DNA of 54,462 nucleotides from contig CALESQ010000015.1 in assembly GCA_937907455.1 (NCBI GenBank), positions 1-54,462 of the forward strand, in the 5' to 3' direction. This document shows positions 50,712 to 54,462 of this stretch, piece after piece. Each line of letters begins with the position of its first letter. The first letter of the stretch is position 1. The translations under genes were made by a program, and so were the position numbers. The notes under the pieces are model-generated. The model was not told where the DNA came from. It saw nothing but the letters and a program-made list of their open reading frames with translations, and did no database searches. Source of the DNA: an uncultured Caldilineales bacterium. GTDB taxonomy: Bacteria > Chloroflexota > Anaerolineae > JAAEKA01.

Positions 50712-50738
50712 AGGCCCTGAGTAGCACACTCAGGGCCT
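50712..50738 (-). terminator. Terminator hairpin after rex
   Basis: AGGCCCTGAGT-AGCAC-ACTCAGGGCCT is a perfect 11-bp stem; on the minus strand it is followed by TTCACTT. It lies 48 bp after the rex stop. Confidence 0.75.
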
Positions 50739-50785
50739 GGCGGTTAAAAGAAACCGGTTTTCAAATGCTTTTGCTGGTTTGTGCT

Positions 50786-51415
50786 TTAGCTTTCATCAAG
50801 ATAATAAGTCAGATGTTGCAGGTGTACCGCAGGATCAATTTGCTCAACGCGAATGCCTGAAGGCGCAATAAGAGAGATCGGAGCGTAGTTCAGCAGCGCC
50901 TTGACGCCAGCCGCAACCAGCGTGTTGGCTACAGCCTGAGCCGTTTCCGCGGGTACGGCAATCAGGCCGATGCGCCAGCCCGCTTGCAGCACGTGCGTTT
51001 CCAGATTGCTGACATCTTCCACAATCAGGCCGCCGGGCAGCTCCATGCCGATTTTGTCCGGATCCTGATCAAACGCGGCGGCAATGCGAAAGCCGCGGCC
51101 GGCAAAGCCTTTGTAGCTGGCTAGCGCGTGGCCCAGGTCGCCCGCACCCACCAACACCACATCCCACATGCGGTCAATGTGCAGGATCTCTTTCAGGCTG
51201 TTTTCCAGATAGCGGATTTCGTAGCCGGTTCCTTGTTTGCCAAATTCGCCAAAATGAGACAGGTCTTTGCGGATCTGAGCCGAGCTGATCCCCAGCCGGT
51301 CGCCCAGTTCCTGCGATGAAGTGATCTCGCGGTTGTCGGCCTTAAGAAAGGTCAGGGCACGCAGGTAGATTGGCAACCTGCCGACAACAATATCAGGGAC
51401 TTGCTTATCCTCCAT
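50786..51415 (-). CDS. rex: Redox-sensing transcriptional repressor
   Basis: This 209-residue protein senses the NADH/NAD ratio and represses fermentation and respiration genes. A winged-helix domain (1-78, with ITSSQELGDRLGISSAQIRKD) precedes the Rossmann domain with VVLVGAGDLGHALA (about 86-99) and the swapped C-terminal helix. AAGGAGG lies eight bases before the ATG. It lies next to the ferredoxin oxidoreductase operon, a plausible target. Length and motifs are normal. Confidence 0.94.
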   Translation of the reverse strand: MEDKQVPDIVVGRLPIYLRALTFLKADNREITSSQELGDRLGISSAQIRKDLSHFGEFGKQGTGYEIRYLENSLKEILHIDRMWDVVLVGAGDLGHALASYKGFAGRGFRIAAAFDQDPDKIGMELPGGLIVEDVSNLETHVLQAGWRIGLIAVPAETAQAVANTLVAAGVKALLNYAPISLIAPSGIRVEQIDPAVHLQHLTYYLDES

Positions 51416-51481
51416 GGATAAACCTCCTTGCCGCAGTCACTGCAGCACTTGTTCAAGATTTGTGAAGCAACTTACGCAGCC

Positions 51482-51510
51482 ATAATACCATAAGCTATTT
51501 GATTGCGCAA
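51482..51510 (-). promoter_or_regulatory. Promoter of rex
   Basis: On the minus strand TTGCGC (51510-51505), 17 bp, TATTAT (51487-51482). The start would be near 51475, next to TTGTGAA (51460-51466) and TTGTTCAA (51449-51456), which only partly resemble a Rex site. Confidence 0.55.
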
Positions 51511-51544
51511 CTTTGAACCAAGACAAGGCAGATGTGGCACAGAT

Positions 51545-51575
51545 CACAATCATGTGCTTTTTCACCATGATTGTG
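51545..51575. promoter_or_regulatory. Long dyad between rex and the efflux genes
   Basis: CACAATCATG (51545-51554) and CATGATTGTG (51566-51575) are exact inverted repeats with an 11-base spacer. It lies upstream of the candidate macA promoter and could bind a dimeric repressor. Confidence 0.5.
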
Positions 51576-51604
51576 GCGCAGGTGACTGTTTTTTGCAACG
51601 TTGC

Positions 51605-51613
51605 TGGTACAAT
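51605..51613 (+). promoter_or_regulatory. Extended -10 of the efflux operon
   Basis: TGGTACAAT is identical to the extended -10 at 91-99. No good -35 is visible. The start would be near 51620, about 47 bases before the ATG. Confidence 0.4.
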
Positions 51614-51666
51614 AGCCGTAAGGAAAATAACGCTTACCTGCAACACCACCAAAGAAAGAAACTGCC

Positions 51667-53127
51667 ATGCGACGAGCTATCGTGATTCTCCTGGTGCTGG
51701 CGCTGCTTGTCCTCGCCGGCTTTGCCATCTATCGGAACATCAACCAAAACAAAACCATCGCACCCGACTATGAAACACTTAGGGTTGAAAAAGGTAATTT
51801 GCTCTCTACCGTCAGCGCCACCGGCACCATCGAGCCAGAGGGTCAGGTTTCTTTGATCTTTCGCGGCGCCGGTAAGGTTGCCGAGGTAGCCGTCAAAGAG
51901 GGCGACACCGTTACCGTGGGGCAGGTGTTAGCCCGGCTGGAGACCGATGATCTTGACCTGGCTTTGTCTCAGGCCGAAACTTCGCTGGAGATCAGCCGAG
52001 CGCAGTTGGCGCGGCTGAAAACACCTGCCGAAGCTGAAGATTTGGCCGCGGCTGAAGCCAGCGTAGCCAGCGCCGAGGCCAACGTGACCAGCGCCGAGGC
52101 CGCCCTCGCTAGCGCCCAGGCGTCTTACGCCGATTTGCAGGCCGGCCCCAGCGATGACGAGAAGCAGGCCGCTGCGTCGGCGTTGGAGCGTGCCCGCGTC
52201 GCCCGCGATCAGGCCCAATCGGCCTACGACCAGATTGCCAACCAGCCCAACGTGGGCTTGATGCCGCAGTCGTTGCAGCTTCAGCAGGCTACTATTGAAT
52301 ATAACACCGCAACGGCTAATTATCGCGTTGCCACGGCTGCACCCAGCGCGGCGCAACTTGCTGCCGCACGCGCTCAGATTGCCCAATCCAGGGCTGCACT
52401 GGAACAGGCCAAAGCCGGTGTGGCTCAGGCGCAATCCAGCCTGGCCAAGCTGCAACGCGGGGCAGGTGCTCAGGACGTGCTGATCGCTGAGGCGCAGATC
52501 AGGCAGGCCGAGCTTTCTTTGCAACAGTCGCAGCTTACCCGCGACAACAGCGCGTTGATCACCCCGATTGACGGCGTGGTGACCGAGCTGAATATCACCG
52601 CCGGCGAACTGCCTAACAGCGCGCTGCCGGGGGTGGTCGTCACCGACCTGTCCCGCTTCCACATCAATATCACCGTAGACGAAATTGACATTGGTCGGTT
52701 GGCTGTAGGACAGCCAGTGCAGGTGACGCTTGATGCTCTGCCTGAAGCGCAGATTGTCGGCCACATTGAGCACATTGCCAATACCCCCACCAGCGGCAGC
52801 GGCACTGTGTCGTACCGCATCACCGTGGTGATTGACGAAGCAGATGCCGCCTTGCGTAGCGGCCTCAGCGCCACTGCCAGCATCACCACGCAGGAGCTGA
52901 AAGACATTGTGCTGATCCCCAACCGCAGCATTCAGGTAGATCGCACCACGGGTCGCGCCTATGTAGAGAAGATCGTCAACGGCGTGCCCACACAGACCGA
53001 GGTGCAACTGGGCGCGCGCAATGATCAGTCCAGCCAGGTACTTAGCGGCCTGGAGGCGGGCGATACGTTGGCTATCCGCTCAGGCAGCAGCCTGGAACGC
53101 CTGCGCTCCAGCATGTTTGGGGGATAA
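51667..53127 (+). CDS. MacA-like periplasmic adaptor (HlyD family)
   Basis: The 486-residue protein has an N-terminal membrane anchor (about 4-22), a lipoyl/barrel-sandwich half (VSATGTIEPEGQVSLIF, then VKEGDTVTVGQVLARLE), a long Ala/Gln-rich coiled-coil hairpin (about 100-285), the second lipoyl half (LITPIDGVVTELNITAGEL) and a beta-barrel domain. It links an ABC transporter to the outer layers or substrate. It is followed by the ATPase gene at 53130, 2 bp later. Exported substrate is unknown. Confidence 0.88.
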   Translation: MRRAIVILLVLALLVLAGFAIYRNINQNKTIAPDYETLRVEKGNLLSTVSATGTIEPEGQVSLIFRGAGKVAEVAVKEGDTVTVGQVLARLETDDLDLALSQAETSLEISRAQLARLKTPAEAEDLAAAEASVASAEANVTSAEAALASAQASYADLQAGPSDDEKQAAASALERARVARDQAQSAYDQIANQPNVGLMPQSLQLQQATIEYNTATANYRVATAAPSAAQLAAARAQIAQSRAALEQAKAGVAQAQSSLAKLQRGAGAQDVLIAEAQIRQAELSLQQSQLTRDNSALITPIDGVVTELNITAGELPNSALPGVVVTDLSRFHINITVDEIDIGRLAVGQPVQVTLDALPEAQIVGHIEHIANTPTSGSGTVSYRITVVIDEADAALRSGLSATASITTQELKDIVLIPNRSIQVDRTTGRAYVEKIVNGVPTQTEVQLGARNDQSSQVLSGLEAGDTLAIRSGSSLERLRSSMFGG

Positions 53128-53129
53128 CC

Positions 53130-53900
53130 ATGAACGATCCACGCCAGCCGGTCATTGAAATCCGCGACATCACCAAAGTATATCGCATGGGCGATATGGA
53201 GGTGCACGCTCTGGCCGGTGCCAATCTGAAAGTTTATCCGGGCGAAATGGTTTCGATCATGGGGCCATCGGGGTCGGGTAAATCTACCTTGATGAACATC
53301 ATCGGTTGTCTTGATCAAGCCACTGGCGGCCAGTATTTGCTGGATGGCATTGATGTCAACAACCTGAAGGATGACGCTTTGGCTTCGGTGCGCAGCCGCA
53401 AGATTGGCTTTGTTTTTCAAAGCTTCAACCTGCTGTCGCGTACCACCGCGCTGCAAAACGTTGAGCTGCCGCTGATTTACGCCGGTGGCAAGAACCGGCG
53501 CGAGCGCGCCACACAGGCCCTGCAGTGCGTGGGGCTGGGAGAGCGTCTGCATCATCGCCCTAACGAGCTGTCGGGCGGCCAGCAGCAGCGTGTAGCCATC
53601 GCGCGCGCGCTCATCAATAACCCCGCCATTATCCTGGCTGACGAACCAACCGGCAACCTTGACTCCCGGTCAGGCGCTGAGATCATGGGCATTTTTCAGC
53701 AATTGAACGAAGAACAGGGCATTACCATTGTGTTTGTTACTCACGAACCGGACATTGCCGAACATACGCGGCGCATTATCCGCCTGATGGATGGCCGCAT
53801 TGTGGAAGATGCGGCGGTGCTGCATCAACGCCGTGCTGGAGAGCGTGCCTATGAAAAGCGTGTGCGTGATATGATTCCGCACCACGAGGAGGCGGCATGA
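53130..53900 (+). CDS. MacB/LolD-type ABC ATPase
   Basis: The 256-residue ATPase shows Walker A GPSGSGKS (45-52), the signature LSGGQQQR, Walker B ILADEPTGNLDS and the H-loop VTHEPD. It belongs to the MacB/LolD/FtsE group, which drives mechanotransmission rather than classic transport. It follows macA and overlaps the permease gene by 4 bp (ATGA). The C-terminal tail after about residue 225 is longer than in LolD. Confidence 0.93.
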   Translation: MNDPRQPVIEIRDITKVYRMGDMEVHALAGANLKVYPGEMVSIMGPSGSGKSTLMNIIGCLDQATGGQYLLDGIDVNNLKDDALASVRSRKIGFVFQSFNLLSRTTALQNVELPLIYAGGKNRRERATQALQCVGLGERLHHRPNELSGGQQQRVAIARALINNPAIILADEPTGNLDSRSGAEIMGIFQQLNEEQGITIVFVTHEPDIAEHTRRIIRLMDGRIVEDAAVLHQRRAGERAYEKRVRDMIPHHEEAA

Positions 53901-54462
53901 CACTGCTTGAATCGTTGCGCGTGGCTATGCGCGGCCTTACCGCCAACAAATTGCGCGCAGCTCTCACCATGCTGGGGATTATCATTGGCGTCGGTGCAGT
54001 GATCACTTTGCTTTCTGTGGGACGCGGGGTGGAAAACCTGATCCGTGACCAATTGCAGGGTGCGGGCACCAACTTGCTTTTCGTCCTGCCGTTGAATATC
54101 AATGATTCAGGCTCTGGCCCGCCCGGCATGCGCAATTTTCAGCCCTCGCTGACACGCGGCGATTTGGATGCGATCAGTGACCCGTTTAATGTGCCCGATC
54201 TGGTGCGAACTGCGCCCGAGGTAGATACCTCGGCCACGGTTAGCCAGCGCGGCAATACCATCACTCTGCAAGTTGCCGGTGTAACACCCGAGTACGAGCC
54301 GGTGCGCAATTCGCATGTAGCCGAGGGCAGTTTTATCTCCGATCAAGATGTGGCTACGCGGGCGCGTGTGGCTGTGCTTGGTGTGAAAGCCAACGAACGT
54401 TTGTTTGAAGCCGGTGATTACCCGATTGGCCGCACCATCAAGATTAATGATATTCCTTTTCA
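53897..54462 (+). CDS. MacB-type ABC permease, N-terminal part
   Basis: The reading frame is open from ATG 53897 to the end of the window, giving 188 residues without a stop. The start MTLLESLRVAMRGLTANKLR leads into a first membrane helix (ALTMLGIIIGVGAVITLLSV) and the periplasmic MacB_PCD domain (VAGVTPEYEPVRN). It lacks the later FtsX helices only because the window ends. It completes the MacA-ATPase-permease set. Confidence 0.9.
   Translation, partial: MTLLESLRVAMRGLTANKLRAALTMLGIIIGVGAVITLLSVGRGVENLIRDQLQGAGTNLLFVLPLNINDSGSGPPGMRNFQPSLTRGDLDAISDPFNVPDLVRTAPEVDTSATVSQRGNTITLQVAGVTPEYEPVRNSHVAEGSFISDQDVATRARVAVLGVKANERLFEAGDYPIGRTIKINDIPF

Larger units (their letters stand above)
50456..50785. 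other. Regulatory gap between rex and the oxidoreductase operon
   Basis: No gene is credible here. It holds the operon promoter (50511-50539), a 9-bp dyad (50570-50604) and the rex terminator (50712-50738). The stretch 50610-50710 shows nothing recognisable. Confidence 0.6.

Noticed and set aside
51449..51466. Rex operator near the rex start
   Set aside because: TTGTTCAA and TTGTGAA are present but the TTGTGAAnnnnTTCACAA symmetry is not; too weak to list as a site.

Overview
The window reads as ordinary chromosomal DNA of a GC-rich bacterium, most probably a member of the Chloroflexota (Anaerolineae/Caldilineae-like). This is inferred from lipoproteins with Thr/Pro/Ala stalks after the lipobox, the SARP/NB-ARC regulator, a ferredoxin-dependent 2-oxoacid oxidoreductase operon, Rex, an F420-type reductase and the protein sequences in general. 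No rRNA, tRNA, CRISPR array, transposase or prophage gene was seen. The window holds 46 complete protein genes and one gene cut by the right edge.

Layout. 107-8284 (+): cell-envelope genes, namely an M23 peptidase, a beta-propeller lipoprotein, a YceI-like protein, a two-component pair, an HtrA-like lipoprotein protease and an alpha/beta-hydrolase lipoprotein with an SH3 domain. 8384-15560 (-): a six-gene operon tpiA, HExxH membrane protein, selB, ywiC-like, nth, SARP-type regulator. 16023-22276 (+): hpt with a PEP/pyruvate-binding protein, a sugar dehydrogenase lipoprotein and a Ppx/GppA-HD phosphatase. 22299-25152 (-): an RlmD-like methyltransferase and glutamate dehydrogenase. 25427-45765 (mostly +): a GntR regulator followed by a cluster related to the E. 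coli yge region: YgeY-like hydrolase, YgeW-like carbamoyltransferase, carbamate kinase, two fold-type-II PLP enzymes, an F420:NADP reductase-like protein, a fused selenium-type xanthine dehydrogenase, an aminotransferase, a 2-hydroxyacid dehydrogenase, a luciferase-like (F420 type) oxidoreductase and a four-gene BMP/nucleoside-type ABC transporter. A four-helix-bundle gene and a MazEF-like toxin-antitoxin pair sit inside it. 45910-50455 (-): CBS protein, korDABC-type ferredoxin oxidoreductase and an aminotransferase. 50786-51415 (-): rex. 51667-54462 (+): MacA/MacB-type ABC efflux system, cut by the right edge.

How the genes work together. The 25-46 kb block looks like a regulated purine or related nitrogen-heterocycle pathway. 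A nucleoside-type importer would supply substrate, the molybdenum hydroxylase would oxidise it, and YgeW-like carbamoyltransferase plus carbamate kinase would recover ATP from a carbamoyl group. The PLP enzymes, aminotransferase and hydroxyacid dehydrogenase would process amino and keto acids, and the F420-type proteins suggest a deazaflavin link that the E. coli cluster does not have. This is inference from families and neighbourhood.

The most unusual non-coding signal is a family of intergenic arrays of degenerate 7- or 8-base units, mostly of the form GTA plus 4-5 bases. Each locus uses its own unit. Many arrays start in the stop codon of the upstream gene, place stop codons in all three frames and are followed by reverse-complement units, so they fold into hairpins. 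One pair of arrays brackets the four-helix-bundle gene. Other repeats are a roughly 162-bp element with imperfect inverted ends (partial second copy at the left edge), a duplicated 79-bp sequence, a G-quadruplex-forming repeat and several perfect hairpins in convergent gaps.
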